Below, piece after piece: positions 7,451 through 15,605 of a stretch of DNA of 24,142 nt. Below the pieces are notes generated by a model. It had not been told where the DNA came from, ran no database searches, and worked only from the letters and a program-made list of their open reading frames with translations. Within the stretch, counting starts at the first letter, position 1; every line of letters starts with the position of its first letter. The DNA is from an uncultured Clostridia bacterium (GTDB taxonomy: Bacteria; Bacillota; Clostridia; Christensenellales; Borkfalkiaceae), in assembly GCA_947090365.1 (NCBI GenBank), contig CAMUNT010000015.1:1-24142 (forward strand), read 5' to 3'. The position numbers and the translations under genes are program-made.

Positions 7451-7478
7451 TTGCAAAAAAGAAATAATATGTTAGAAT
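7451..7478 (+). promoter_or_regulatory. Probable sigma-A promoter of the tig-clpP-clpX unit
   Basis: TTGCAA (7451-7456), a 16-nt spacer, and TAGAAT (7473-7478) with TG one base before the hexamer (extended -10). It is about 40 bp before the tig start and divergent to the rqcH promoter. Confidence 0.6.
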
Positions 7479-7521
7479 ATTATCTGTGTAAAATTTTAAT
7501 TTAACTATTTAGGAGATTTTT

Positions 7522-8979
7522 ATGAAGTATACGAAGTCTGCGGGCGAAAAAAGTACGGTAAAACTTTCAATCGCTTTTACCGAGCAGGAGTGGCAGGACG
7601 CAATCAATTCGTCTTATTTAAAGGTAAGGGGCAAATATTCCGTTCCCGGTTTCAGAAAGGGCAAGGTTCCCAAGCCTGTGCTTGAAAACTACTACGGCAA
7701 GGGCGTCTTCTACGAAGAGGCGTTCAATTCGCTCTACAACAGATATTATCCCGAAATTCTAAGCAGTGAAAAGGATAACTTTACGGCTGTCGGCGAACCC
7801 GAGCTTGACGTAGAGGCGATGAACGCGGGCGAAGGCGTAACTCTTTCGGCAATCGTGCCCGTAAAACCCGAAGTTACTATCGATACTTACAAAGGTTTAA
7901 AAATAAAGAAATTTGAATATAATGTATCCGATGCCGACGTGGACAGGGAAGCTAACAAAATTCTCGAAAGCCAGGCAAAGGACGAAGAGGTTACTGACAG
8001 AGCCTGCCGTAACGGCGATACCGTCAACATCGACTTCTCGGGAAGCGTAGACGGCGAGAAATTTCCCGGCGGAACGGCTGACGAATATGACCTCGTTCTG
8101 GGAAGCGGAGCGTTCATTCCCGGCTTCGAAGATGCGGTCGTCGGAATGAAGAAGGGCGAAAACAGGGATATTACCGTTAAGTTCCCCGAAGATTATCAGT
8201 CTGACAGCCTCCGCGGAAAGGACGCGGTTTTCGCCATTACTTTGAACAAGATTTCCGAAAAGGTATATCCCGAGCTCACTGACGAGTTCGTTAAGGGTCA
8301 CGCAGGTGCCGAAACGGTTGCTGACTATAAGAAAAAGGTGCGCGAGCGTCTTGAAAGAAACGCTGTTATGCGCGGCAGGGACGAAACCGAAAACAGCATT
8401 ATCACCGAAGTAAGCAAACACGCTACCACCGTGATTCCCGACGCTATGATTGAGGCTGAAATCGACAAAATGGTTCAGGATTTCAGCTACCGTCTTATGT
8501 ATCAGGGCTTAAAGCTCGACGATTATCTCAAATATATGCAGCTTTCTATGGAGCAGTTCCGCGGACAGTTCCGCGACCAGGCCGAACCGAGAGTTTTATC
8601 CCAGCTCGTTATCGACAAGTTAATAAGGACGGAAGGCTTCAAGGCGGAACAGGCGGATATAGACGCGAAAATCGAAGAGCAGGCCAAATCGGTTGAAAAG
8701 ACGGTTGAAGAATATAAAAAATCAATGGATAAAAGACAGCTCGACTATATTGCAAACGACATCGTAATAACCAAAATGTTCGATTTCTTGACTGCAAATA
8801 ACGAGTTTTATACGGAAGGCGAACCCGCCAAGCCCGCTAAAAAACCCGCTTCTTCCGCAAAAACAGCGGAAAAGCCTGCGGCCAAAACGGCAACCGCCAA
8901 GAAAACGGCGGAAAAGCCCGCGGCTAAGACTACGACCGTAAAGAAAACTACGGCCAAAAAAGACGAAAAAGCAGAATAA
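7522..8979 (+). CDS. tig: Trigger factor with an extra Lys/Ala/Pro-rich tail
   Basis: A 485-residue ribosome-associated chaperone. The N-terminal ribosome-binding signature GFRKGKVP is at residues 43-50. The FKBP-type peptidyl-prolyl isomerase domain is at about 155-240 (GDTVNIDFSGSVDGEKFPGG...FIPGFEDAVVGMKKGE), and the helical C-terminal substrate-cradle domain follows to about 430. The final 54 residues (432-485) are an add-on of repeated EKPAAKT/TAKKTAEKP units, very basic and low in complexity, resembling histone H1-like tails and absent from the standard 425-450-residue trigger factor. The ATG follows TAGGAG. It is first in a run with clpP (14 bp gap) and clpX, the usual Bacillota/proteobacterial order, coupling nascent-chain folding and degradation. 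Confidence 0.95.
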   Translation: MKYTKSAGEKSTVKLSIAFTEQEWQDAINSSYLKVRGKYSVPGFRKGKVPKPVLENYYGKGVFYEEAFNSLYNRYYPEILSSEKDNFTAVGEPELDVEAMNAGEGVTLSAIVPVKPEVTIDTYKGLKIKKFEYNVSDADVDREANKILESQAKDEEVTDRACRNGDTVNIDFSGSVDGEKFPGGTADEYDLVLGSGAFIPGFEDAVVGMKKGENRDITVKFPEDYQSDSLRGKDAVFAITLNKISEKVYPELTDEFVKGHAGAETVADYKKKVRERLERNAVMRGRDETENSIITEVSKHATTVIPDAMIEAEIDKMVQDFSYRLMYQGLKLDDYLKYMQLSMEQFRGQFRDQAEPRVLSQLVIDKLIRTEGFKAEQADIDAKIEEQAKSVEKTVEEYKKSMDKRQLDYIANDIVITKMFDFLTANNEFYTEGEPAKPAKKPASSAKTAEKPAAKTATAKKTAEKPAAKTTTVKKTTAKKDEKAE

Positions 8980-8993
8980 TAAGGAGTAATTTT

Positions 8994-9584
8994 ATGGAAA
9001 GAGGCGCATTGGTCCCTTACATTGTAGAGCAGACGTCCCGCGGCGAGCGTTCTTACGATATTTACAGCCGTCTTTTAGAGGACAGAATAATATTTTTAAG
9101 CGGAGAAATTGACGACGCGGTTGCAAACACCGTAGTTGCCCAGCTTATCTATCTCGAAGCAAAGGATCCGCAGAAGGATATTTCGCTTTATATAAACAGC
9201 CCCGGCGGTTCGGTATCGGCAGGGCTTGCGATTTACGACACGATGAATTACATCAGATGCGACGTTTCGACTATTTGCATCGGTATGGCGGCATCTATGG
9301 GCGCATTCCTTTTATCCAGCGGACAAAAGGGCAAAAGATTTGCGCTTCCCAACAGTGAGATTATGATTCACCAGCCTCTGGGCGGTGCTCAGGGTCAGGC
9401 AAGCGATATAAAAATCGCGGCGGAGCACATACTTAAAACCAAGCGTAAGTTAAACGAAATACTTGCAAAAAATTCGGGTAAACCGCTTGCACAGATAGAA
9501 CACGATACCGACAGGGACAATTACCTTTCTGCGGACGAAGCTTTACAGTACGGTCTTATCGATAAGGTATTCGTAAAGAGATAA
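8994..9584 (+). CDS. clpP: ATP-dependent Clp protease proteolytic subunit ClpP
   Basis: A 196-residue serine protease subunit. The catalytic triad is recognisable: Ser101 in GMAASMGAFLL, His126 in MIHQPLGGAQGQ and Asp175 in DTDRDNYLSADEA, with the same spacing (25 and 49 residues) as in E. coli ClpP. The YINSPGGSVSAGLAIYD oxyanion-hole strand is intact. The N-terminus (PYIVEQTSRGERSYDIYSRLLEDRIIFL) is the normal axial-loop region; the first residues could be processed. Fourteen ClpP subunits form a barrel that degrades proteins unfolded by ClpX or ClpC, including RqcH-tagged chains. The ATG has AAGGAG upstream and follows tig by 14 bases. Confidence 0.98.
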   Translation: MERGALVPYIVEQTSRGERSYDIYSRLLEDRIIFLSGEIDDAVANTVVAQLIYLEAKDPQKDISLYINSPGGSVSAGLAIYDTMNYIRCDVSTICIGMAASMGAFLLSSGQKGKRFALPNSEIMIHQPLGGAQGQASDIKIAAEHILKTKRKLNEILAKNSGKPLAQIEHDTDRDNYLSADEALQYGLIDKVFVKR

Positions 9585-9628
9585 ACTTAAAAGGCACGAA
9601 GAGTCTGAGTTTTTTTGTGAGGAATGTA

Positions 9629-10858
9629 TTGAAAGAAAAGAAATTTTGTTCATTTTGCGGAAAATCGGAAGATAAAGTAGGCCGTCTTATAAGCGGTCAG
9701 GACGGAGCTTGCATCTGCGACGAGTGCGTACTCATCTGCAACGATATGATTGACGAGATGGCAGACCGTATCCCCGAAGAGAAGGTTCCGCTTAAAAAAC
9801 CCGCCGAAATCAAGGCGGAGCTTGACAAGTATATCGTAGGACAGGACGAAGCGAAAAAGGTTCTGTCCGTTGCGGTGTACAACCATTATAAGCGCATAAA
9901 TAACTTATGCGAAATGACGGACGACGACGGCGAAGTGGAAATAGAAAAAAGCAATATTCTTCTTTTAGGGCCTACCGGTTGCGGTAAGACCCTGCTTGCA
10001 AGGACGCTTGCGAAAATTCTTAACGTTCCTTTCGCGTCTTCCGACGCAACCACTTTAACCGAAGCGGGCTACGTCGGCGAGGACGTCGAAAACATTCTTT
10101 TAAAGCTTATCCAGAACGCGGATTACGATATTGCAAAGGCCGAGCACGGCATAATCTATATCGACGAAATCGATAAAATCGCAAGAAAGAGCGAAAACGT
10201 TTCGATTACGCGCGACGTTTCGGGCGAGGGCGTACAGCAGGCGCTTTTGAAAATTATAGAAAGTACGGTTGCAAACGTTCCTCCTCAGGGCGGAAGGAAG
10301 CACCCCCAGCAGGAATGCCTGCGCCTCGATACTACGAATATTTTATTCATTTGCGGGGGCGCGTTCGTAGGGCTTGACAAAATCGTGCAAAAGCGCAGGG
10401 ATAATACCACCCTCGGCTTCGGCGGTGAGGTTAAAAACGACGAAGAAAACGTTTATGAAATGCTTGCCGACGTAAAACCGCAGGATCTGACCGGTTTCGG
10501 GCTTATTCCCGAATTTGTCGGCAGAGTTCCCATCGTCGTAAGCCTGCATCCCTTAAACGAGGACGCATTGGTAAATATCTTAACCAAACCCAAAAACGCC
10601 ATAATAAAGCAGTATCAGAAGCTTGTGGCTATGGACGGGGTTAAGCTTACTGTAGAAGACGGCGCGGTACGGGAAATTGCAAATACGGCAATCCGCTTAA
10701 AGACGGGCGCAAGGGGATTGCGGACTATTATCGAAAGCTTTATGACTTCGGTTATGTACAAGCTTCCCTCGGAAGACAATATAAAAGAAGTCGTAGTTAC
10801 GCGCGAATGCGTAACCGACAATGCCGAACCGAAATTGATATACGGCGAATCGGCTTAA
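9629..10858 (+). CDS. clpX: ClpX, ATP-dependent unfoldase of the Clp protease
   Basis: An AAA+ unfoldase with the N-terminal C4 zinc finger (CSFC at 7-10, CDEC at 30-33), Walker A GPTGCGKT, the pore-loop GYVG motif in TEAGYVGEDVEN, Walker B IIYIDEIDKI, and the ClpP-binding loop region after LGFGG. It delivers tagged and regulatory substrates to ClpP. Start choice: the frame reaches a GTG at 9617 (413 residues), but TTG 9629 has GAGGA five bases upstream, and the resulting protein (MKEKKFCSFCGK) begins just before the zinc finger as usual; GTG 9617 lacks a clear Shine-Dalgarno. It is separated from clpP by a short gap with a T7 run but no convincing hairpin. A terminator follows the gene. Confidence 0.97.
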   Translation: MKEKKFCSFCGKSEDKVGRLISGQDGACICDECVLICNDMIDEMADRIPEEKVPLKKPAEIKAELDKYIVGQDEAKKVLSVAVYNHYKRINNLCEMTDDDGEVEIEKSNILLLGPTGCGKTLLARTLAKILNVPFASSDATTLTEAGYVGEDVENILLKLIQNADYDIAKAEHGIIYIDEIDKIARKSENVSITRDVSGEGVQQALLKIIESTVANVPPQGGRKHPQQECLRLDTTNILFICGGAFVGLDKIVQKRRDNTTLGFGGEVKNDEENVYEMLADVKPQDLTGFGLIPEFVGRVPIVVSLHPLNEDALVNILTKPKNAIIKQYQKLVAMDGVKLTVEDGAVREIANTAIRLKTGARGLRTIIESFMTSVMYKLPSEDNIKEVVVTRECVTDNAEPKLIYGESA

Positions 10859-10872
10859 AAAATACTCAGTTA

Positions 10873-10900
10873 CGCGCCAATAATTTGGCGCGCATTTTTT
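10873..10900 (+). terminator. Rho-independent terminator between clpX and lon
   Basis: A 7-bp GC-rich stem CGCGCCA / TGGCGCG (10873-10879, 10886-10892) with a 6-nt loop, followed by CA and T6. Only 5 bases separate it from the lon ribosome binding site, so lon must depend on read-through or on a promoter inside clpX. Confidence 0.85.
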
Positions 10901-10915
10901 AAATCAGGAGTAACA

Positions 10916-13222
10916 ATGGGTAAATTTCAGGATTATCCCCTGCTTGCACTGCGGGGCAGAGTAGTTTTTCCCGACACTACGGTAAATTTCGACGTGGGCA
11001 GAATGATTTCGCTTTCCGCGGTAAAACGCGCTGCCGACGGCGATTCCCGCCTGTTCGTATGCGCACAGAAGCAATCGGACAAGGACGAAATATCGGACGA
11101 CGACGTATACACGGCGGGTACGGTAGTGCGCCTTAAACAGATTGCCCGCCTGCCGGGAAGCAGTCTGCGTCTTACGGTAGAGGGGCTTTTCCGCGCTGTC
11201 GCAAGGCAGGTCAGACGCGAGGACGGAACGTTTATCGCCACCGTTGAGGAAATCACACCCGTACACGGCGACCCTTCGCTCGAAGAGGCGTATTTCCGCA
11301 CCTCCAAGGAAATTTTAAAGGACATAACCGAAACCGACAGCCGCGTCACGAAAGAGGGTTCGGCAAATCTCGATAAATGCACCGACCCGGACGTGCTTGT
11401 CAATCTGGCGGGCCATTACCTGCAAATCCGTTTGGAACAGAAGCAGGAGCTTTTGGAGTGCGCAAGAATTATCGAACGCCTGAAAAAGCTTGATAAAATT
11501 TTAAACGACGAGCTTGAAATTCTGCGTTTGGAGCGTAAGATAAACTCAGTCGTAAGGCAGAGTATCGAAAAAAACCAAAAAGAATATTACCTCAGGGAAC
11601 AGCTTAAAGCCATTCATACCGAGCTCGGCGACGACGGAGCGGAGCGAGACGAGCTCGAAGAGAAAATAAAAGCAAAGGGAATGAGCGAGGAAGCCGAGAA
11701 AAAGACCTTAAAAGAGCTGTCGCGTATGTCGAATATGCAGTCGTCCTCGCCCGATTACAACGTTTTGCGCATATATATCGACTGGATGCTGGATATTCCC
11801 TGGCACGAATGCACCGCAGATACCGAAAAGCTGTCGGACGCGGTCAAGGTTTTAAACGACGACCATTACGGTTTAGAGAAAATAAAGGAAAGAATAACCG
11901 AATACCTTGCGGTTTTAAAGCGTACAGGCGGTCTTAATGCGCCCATACTCTGCTTTGTAGGCCCGCCGGGGGTGGGCAAAACCTCTATTGCAAGCTCGGT
12001 TGCAAGAAGCCTTAACAGAAATTTCGTAAGAATGAGCCTCGGCGGAGTTAAGGACGAGGCGGAAATCCGCGGACACAGAAAGACCTACGTCGGCGCAATG
12101 CCGGGACGCATTATCAGCGGAATGAAAAAGGCGGGTTCGGTAAATCCCGTATTCCTTCTTGACGAGGTAGACAAAATTTCGTCCGACCTCAGGGGGGATC
12201 CCGCCGGTGCGCTTTTGGAGGTTTTAGACCCCGCGCAGAACTCGACCTTCGTAGACAGATACGTTGAAGTGCCTTACGATTTAAGCAAGGTTTTGTTTAT
12301 AACGACGGCAAACACTCTTGACACTATTCCCGTTCCCCTTCTGGACAGAATGGAAATAATAGAGCTTACTGGCTACACACCCGAAGAAAAGCGCGAAATT
12401 GCAAAACGCTATCTCGTTCCCAAAAAGAGTGAAGCCAACGGACTTAAAGAGAGTGAATTTTCGATTACCGACGGAGCAATCGACGCGATTATCGACGGCT
12501 ACACTATGGAAGCGGGTGTGCGCGGACTTGAAAAGCAAATCGACGCAGTGTGCAGAAAAGTCGCGGTGCGTCTTTCCGACGGCAAGGAAAAAAGCATTGC
12601 CGTAGATGAGAAAAATATTCCCGAAATCCTCGGCGCGAAGAGGTACGAGCGCGACGGCAAGGCTTTAAAGTTGGACGAGGTCGGCGCGGCGACCGGACTT
12701 GCCTGGACTTCGGTGGGCGGAACTACGCTTACAATCGAAGTTTCGGCTATGCATGGCAAGGGCGATATACTTCTGACGGGCAAGCTCGGCGATGTTATGA
12801 AAGAGAGCGCGCGCACCGCTATAAGCTATATCCGCTCGAACAGCGCGGATTACGGCATTGACAGCACGCTGTTCGAAACTACCGATATTCACATTCACGT
12901 GCCGGAGGGTGCAACCCCCAAGGACGGCCCGAGCGCAGGCATTACTATGGCTACGGCCATACTTTCCGCGTTTACGCAGAAGCCCGTTAAAAAGAGCATT
13001 GCGATGACGGGTGAAATAACGCTGCGCGGAAAGGTTCTCCCCATCGGCGGACTTAAAGAAAAGGCGCTTGCCGCTTACAGAATAGGCATTCACGACGTCA
13101 TTATCCCTGCGGAAAACCAGAAAGATTTGGAAGATATTCCCGAATCCGTCAGGCAAAACCTTAACTTCATACCCGTAACCGACGTTGCAACGGTATTCAA
13201 AAACGCCATAATAGGCATATAA
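10916..13222 (+). CDS. lon: ATP-dependent serine protease Lon
   Basis: A 768-residue LonA protease. The N-terminal substrate-binding LAN domain (YPLLALRGRVVFPDTTVNFDVGR) is at 1-200 and coiled coil at about 205-260. The AAA+ module has Walker A GPPGVGKT at about 349-356 and Walker B FLLDEVDK at about 413. The C-terminal protease domain has the catalytic dyad Ser673 (PKDGPSAG) and Lys716 (GGLKEKALAA), with the family spacing of 43. There is no membrane insertion in the AAA+ domain, so this is the soluble LonA form. It degrades misfolded and regulatory proteins. The ATG is preceded by CAGGAGTAACA. It is followed 28 bp later by engB, an order common in Bacillota. Confidence 0.98.
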   Translation: MGKFQDYPLLALRGRVVFPDTTVNFDVGRMISLSAVKRAADGDSRLFVCAQKQSDKDEISDDDVYTAGTVVRLKQIARLPGSSLRLTVEGLFRAVARQVRREDGTFIATVEEITPVHGDPSLEEAYFRTSKEILKDITETDSRVTKEGSANLDKCTDPDVLVNLAGHYLQIRLEQKQELLECARIIERLKKLDKILNDELEILRLERKINSVVRQSIEKNQKEYYLREQLKAIHTELGDDGAERDELEEKIKAKGMSEEAEKKTLKELSRMSNMQSSSPDYNVLRIYIDWMLDIPWHECTADTEKLSDAVKVLNDDHYGLEKIKERITEYLAVLKRTGGLNAPILCFVGPPGVGKTSIASSVARSLNRNFVRMSLGGVKDEAEIRGHRKTYVGAMPGRIISGMKKAGSVNPVFLLDEVDKISSDLRGDPAGALLEVLDPAQNSTFVDRYVEVPYDLSKVLFITTANTLDTIPVPLLDRMEIIELTGYTPEEKREIAKRYLVPKKSEANGLKESEFSITDGAIDAIIDGYTMEAGVRGLEKQIDAVCRKVAVRLSDGKEKSIAVDEKNIPEILGAKRYERDGKALKLDEVGAATGLAWTSVGGTTLTIEVSAMHGKGDILLTGKLGDVMKESARTAISYIRSNSADYGIDSTLFETTDIHIHVPEGATPKDGPSAGITMATAILSAFTQKPVKKSIAMTGEITLRGKVLPIGGLKEKALAAYRIGIHDVIIPAENQKDLEDIPESVRQNLNFIPVTDVATVFKNAIIGI

Positions 13223-13250
13223 AAGCACCGTAAGTTATTTAGAGGAAATT

Positions 13251-13832
13251 ATGTTTAATATTACTAATGCGGAATTTATAACCAGCGCGGCGTGCAAAGA
13301 GCAGTTTATTCAGACGGATAAACCCGTAATTGCAATCTGCGGAAAATCCAACGTCGGCAAATCAAGCTTTATAAATATGGTTACCAACCGCAAAAAGCTT
13401 GCCAAAGTTTCAAAGGACCCGGGCAGAACGCGCCTTGTAAATTACTTCGATTGCGGAAATTTCATTCTTGCCGACCTGCCGGGGTACGGCTATGCAAGCG
13501 TTTCAAAACAGGAAAAACTGAAATGGGCGCGCCTTATGGAAGATTTTTTCGCAGAAAAGCGTGCTTGTCACGTCTTTGCGCTGTGCGATATTCGCCACGG
13601 CCCCAATGCGGACGATTTGCAAATGGCGGACTACCTCTACCACAACATAATTCCGTTTACGATAATCGCAACCAAGGCGGATAAGCTTTCCAGGGCACAG
13701 ACGGGAAGAAGCGTCCAAAGCATCGCAACCGCCTACAAGTGCGGGGCGGGCGATATAATAGCTACGTCAGCGCAGACCCGTCAGGGGCTTGAAAAGGTGC
13801 TTGAAAAAATAGAGCTTATTTTAAATACTTAA
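13251..13832 (+). CDS. engB: Ribosome biogenesis GTPase EngB (YsxC/YihA)
   Basis: A 193-residue TRAFAC-class GTPase. The G motifs are all present: G1 GKSNVGKSS at 31-39, switch I DPGRTRLVNYF at about 56-66, G3 DLPGYGYA at 75-82, G4 TKADKLS near 146, and G5 SAQTRQG near 172. EngB acts in assembly of the 50S ribosomal subunit and is usually essential. The ATG has AGAGGAAATT upstream. It is 28 bases downstream of lon and probably co-transcribed; a long hairpin follows the gene. Confidence 0.97.
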   Translation: MFNITNAEFITSAACKEQFIQTDKPVIAICGKSNVGKSSFINMVTNRKKLAKVSKDPGRTRLVNYFDCGNFILADLPGYGYASVSKQEKLKWARLMEDFFAEKRACHVFALCDIRHGPNADDLQMADYLYHNIIPFTIIATKADKLSRAQTGRSVQSIATAYKCGAGDIIATSAQTRQGLEKVLEKIELILNT

Positions 13833-13844
13833 ATAAACGAAAAC

Positions 13845-13886
13845 GACGCGGACTGTTCTGTCAAGAACGGTTCGTGTCATTTTAAT
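13845..13886 (+). terminator. Long hairpin, probable terminator after engB
   Basis: A 15-bp stem (13845-13859 with 13864-13878) containing three G-T wobble pairs and a GTCA loop, followed by ATTTTAATT. The stem is strong but the T tract short, so it may act as a partial terminator before glmM. Confidence 0.65.
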
Positions 13887-13919
13887 TCACCGTATCATAC
13901 GATGATGTGTGAGGTGAAT
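13885..13919 (+). promoter_or_regulatory. Nested hairpin that covers the glmM ribosome binding site
   Basis: ATTCACC (13885-13891) is the exact complement of GGTGAAT (13913-13919), which contains most of the GAGGTGA Shine-Dalgarno of glmM. Inside it, ATCAT/ATGAT (13894-13898, 13902-13906) can form a second small stem with an ACG loop. Folding would hide the ribosome binding site. Confidence 0.5.
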
Positions 13920-15305
13920 ATGGGCAGATATTTCGGAACGGACGGTTTCCGCGGTGAGGCGAATAAGGCTTTGACCGCCGACCACGCGTACAAGGTAGGC
14001 AGATTTTTGGGCTGGTATTTCGGCGAGCTGAAACGGCGCGCGGGGGATAGCGCCCCGCCAAGGGTAATAATAGGCAAGGATACCCGCCGTTCAAGCTATA
14101 TGTTCGAATACAGCCTTATTGCGGGGCTTACCGCGTCGGGCGCGGACGCGTACACTATGCACGTAACAACAACCCCGTCGGTGGCTTACGTGGCGCGCGT
14201 AGACCGCTTCGACTGCGGTATTATGATTTCGGCAAGCCACAACCCCTATTATGACAACGGCATAAAGCTGATAAACTCGCAGGGCGAAAAAATGGAGGAC
14301 GGAGTCTGTAATCTGATCGAGGACTATATCGACGGCAGGCTTGTCGCGTTCGGCAAAAAAATGCCTGTAATTCCCTTTGCCGAGCGGGACAAAATCGGCA
14401 AAACGGTTGACTTCGCTTCGGGCAGAAACCGCTATATAGGTCATCTTATTTCGCTGGGGATTTACTCCTTCGGCGGAATTAAGGTCGGGCTTGACTGCGC
14501 CAACGGAAGCGGTTGGGATATTGCAAAGTCGGTTTTCGACGCCCTCGGCGCGACTACTTACGTAATCAATGCAAATCCTGACGGTCTTAACATAAACGAA
14601 AACGCGGGCTCTACTCATATAGAGGGATTGCAGAGGCTGGTAAAAGAAAACAAGCTGGATATAGGCTTCGCGTTCGACGGCGACGCGGACAGGTGCCTTT
14701 GCGTCGACGAAAACGGCGAAGTAGTCACAGGCGACCATATTTTATACCTTTGCGCTAAGTATATGAAAGAGCAAGGCGAGCTTCTTACCAACAGGGTAGT
14801 GACTACCGTTATGTCGAATATGGGGCTTTACAAAGCGTTCGAAGCGGAGGGGATAGGCTACGCGAAAACGCCCGTCGGTGATAAGTTCGTGCATGAATAT
14901 ATGCTTAAAAACGACTGTGCCCTCGGCGGTGAACAGTCGGGGCATATAATTATTTCCAAGTACTCCACAACTGGTGACGGAATTCTTACAAGCTTAAAGG
15001 TAATGGAGGCGGTCATTGCCCGAAAGACAACTCTTTCAAAGCTTTGCAAGCCCTTAAGGCTATACCCGCAGATTATTTTGAATTTAAGCGTAACCGATAA
15101 AAACTGCGCGCTCAGCGACAGTGCGGTGCAGGGCGCCGTAAAGCGTGCCGAAAAAAAGCTCGGCGAAGAGGGAAGAGTGCTTTTGAGGGCTTCGGGTACC
15201 GAACCGCTTTTAAGACTTATGGTAGAAGCGCAAACCGATTTGCAGTGCAAGGCCTGCGCCGACGAAATAGTTACCGCCCTGCGCGAAAAGGGTCACTTAA
15301 TTTAA
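13920..15305 (+). CDS. glmM: Phosphoglucosamine mutase GlmM
   Basis: A 461-residue alpha-D-phosphohexomutase that converts glucosamine-6-phosphate to glucosamine-1-phosphate for UDP-GlcNAc and peptidoglycan synthesis. Signatures: GRYFGTDGFRGEAN at the N-terminus, the active-site phosphoserine loop ISASHNPYYDNGIK (Ser106), the metal loop DGDADR, the sugar-specificity loop GEQSGHI typical of GlmM, and the phosphate-binding RASGTEPLLR near the C-terminus. Start: the frame begins six codons earlier (ATG 13902), but ATG 13920 has a perfect GAGGTGAAT ribosome binding site and the canonical GlmM start. It stands alone between a hairpin and a strong terminator. Confidence 0.97.
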   Translation: MGRYFGTDGFRGEANKALTADHAYKVGRFLGWYFGELKRRAGDSAPPRVIIGKDTRRSSYMFEYSLIAGLTASGADAYTMHVTTTPSVAYVARVDRFDCGIMISASHNPYYDNGIKLINSQGEKMEDGVCNLIEDYIDGRLVAFGKKMPVIPFAERDKIGKTVDFASGRNRYIGHLISLGIYSFGGIKVGLDCANGSGWDIAKSVFDALGATTYVINANPDGLNINENAGSTHIEGLQRLVKENKLDIGFAFDGDADRCLCVDENGEVVTGDHILYLCAKYMKEQGELLTNRVVTTVMSNMGLYKAFEAEGIGYAKTPVGDKFVHEYMLKNDCALGGEQSGHIIISKYSTTGDGILTSLKVMEAVIARKTTLSKLCKPLRLYPQIILNLSVTDKNCALSDSAVQGAVKRAEKKLGEEGRVLLRASGTEPLLRLMVEAQTDLQCKACADEIVTALREKGHLI

Positions 15306-15310
15306 AATAA

Positions 15311-15352
15311 AAAATGCTTACGGCAATAAAACCGTAAGCATTTTAATTTTTT
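15311..15352. terminator. Rho-independent terminator of glmM
   Basis: AAAATGCTTACGG / CCGTAAGCATTTT (15311-15323, 15332-15344) forms a 13-bp perfect stem, followed by AATTTTTT on the plus strand. The left flank is A-rich, so it can also work on the minus strand for the broken XRE gene, whose stop codon overlaps it. Confidence 0.93.
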
Positions 15353-15501
15353 CTGCCTATAAGCTCGTCTACGGAAACTCCGTAAAAATCAGCTAAAAGC
15401 ACGCATTGTTGTATGTTTGCCATACCTTTATCGTTTTCTATCCAGCTTAAAGTATTTTGCGGTATTCCGGTTGATTTTGCAACTTTAGCAAGATTTTGAT
15501 A
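15343..15501 (-). pseudogene. XRE/Cro-type regulator, N-terminally truncated
   Basis: A 52-codon frame ends at a TAA inside the terminator and reads LAKVAKSTGIPQNTLSWIE, then DKGMANIQQCVLLADFYGVSVDELIGRKN. This is helices 2-5 of a Cro/CI-type helix-turn-helix, including the recognition helix (IPQNTLSWIE) and the typical C-terminal SVDELIG. The first helix, about 18-20 residues (…LRELRKEKGLSQ), is missing: an in-frame stop lies directly upstream at 15502-15504, no ATG/GTG/TTG start with a Shine-Dalgarno is present, and no other frame continues the domain. I read it as a remnant left at the edge of the accessory island. A programmed or sequencing frameshift is less likely because none of the three upstream frames looks like helix 1. 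Confidence 0.75.
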
Positions 15502-15531
15502 TTATAATTAAAATATCAATATTTTGATGTT
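15493..15531. promoter_or_regulatory. AT-rich operator-like repeats with a central ATTATAAT
   Basis: A direct repeat ATTTTGATATT / ATTTTGATGTT (15493-15503, 15521-15531) flanks an inverted match: TTGATATT (15496-15503) pairs with AATATCAA (15512-15519). The central ATTATAAT gives a TATAAT on both strands. This sits between the broken XRE frame and the small Cys peptide and looks like a divergent promoter/operator; no good -35 was found for either direction. Confidence 0.45.
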
Positions 15532-15544
15532 GGGTGAGGTGATT

Positions 15545-15604
15545 ATGGATAACGAAAACAAGAAGTGTTACAGTTGCTGTATTAAATCTGATAACAAGCC
15601 ATAA
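15545..15604 (+). CDS. 19-residue Cys-containing peptide
   Basis: The peptide MDNENKKCYSCCIKSDNKP is too short for routine gene calling but is preceded by GTGAGGTGATT, an 8-nt match to the 16S anti-Shine-Dalgarno at the same spacing as glmM. A TATAAT-containing region lies about 35 bp upstream and a hairpin with T6 begins one base after the stop. Together these make a compact one-gene transcription unit. The peptide is Lys/Asp/Asn-rich with a CxxCC motif that could bind metal. I know no named family. It may be a free-standing peptide or a leader peptide in front of the downstream hairpin. Confidence 0.5.
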   Translation: MDNENKKCYSCCIKSDNKP

Positions 15605-15605
15605 C

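Noticed and set aside
9585..9628. T7 run between clpP and clpX as a terminator
   Set aside because: The preceding GAGTCTGAG cannot form a stable stem with adjacent bases; treated as normal intercistronic sequence.
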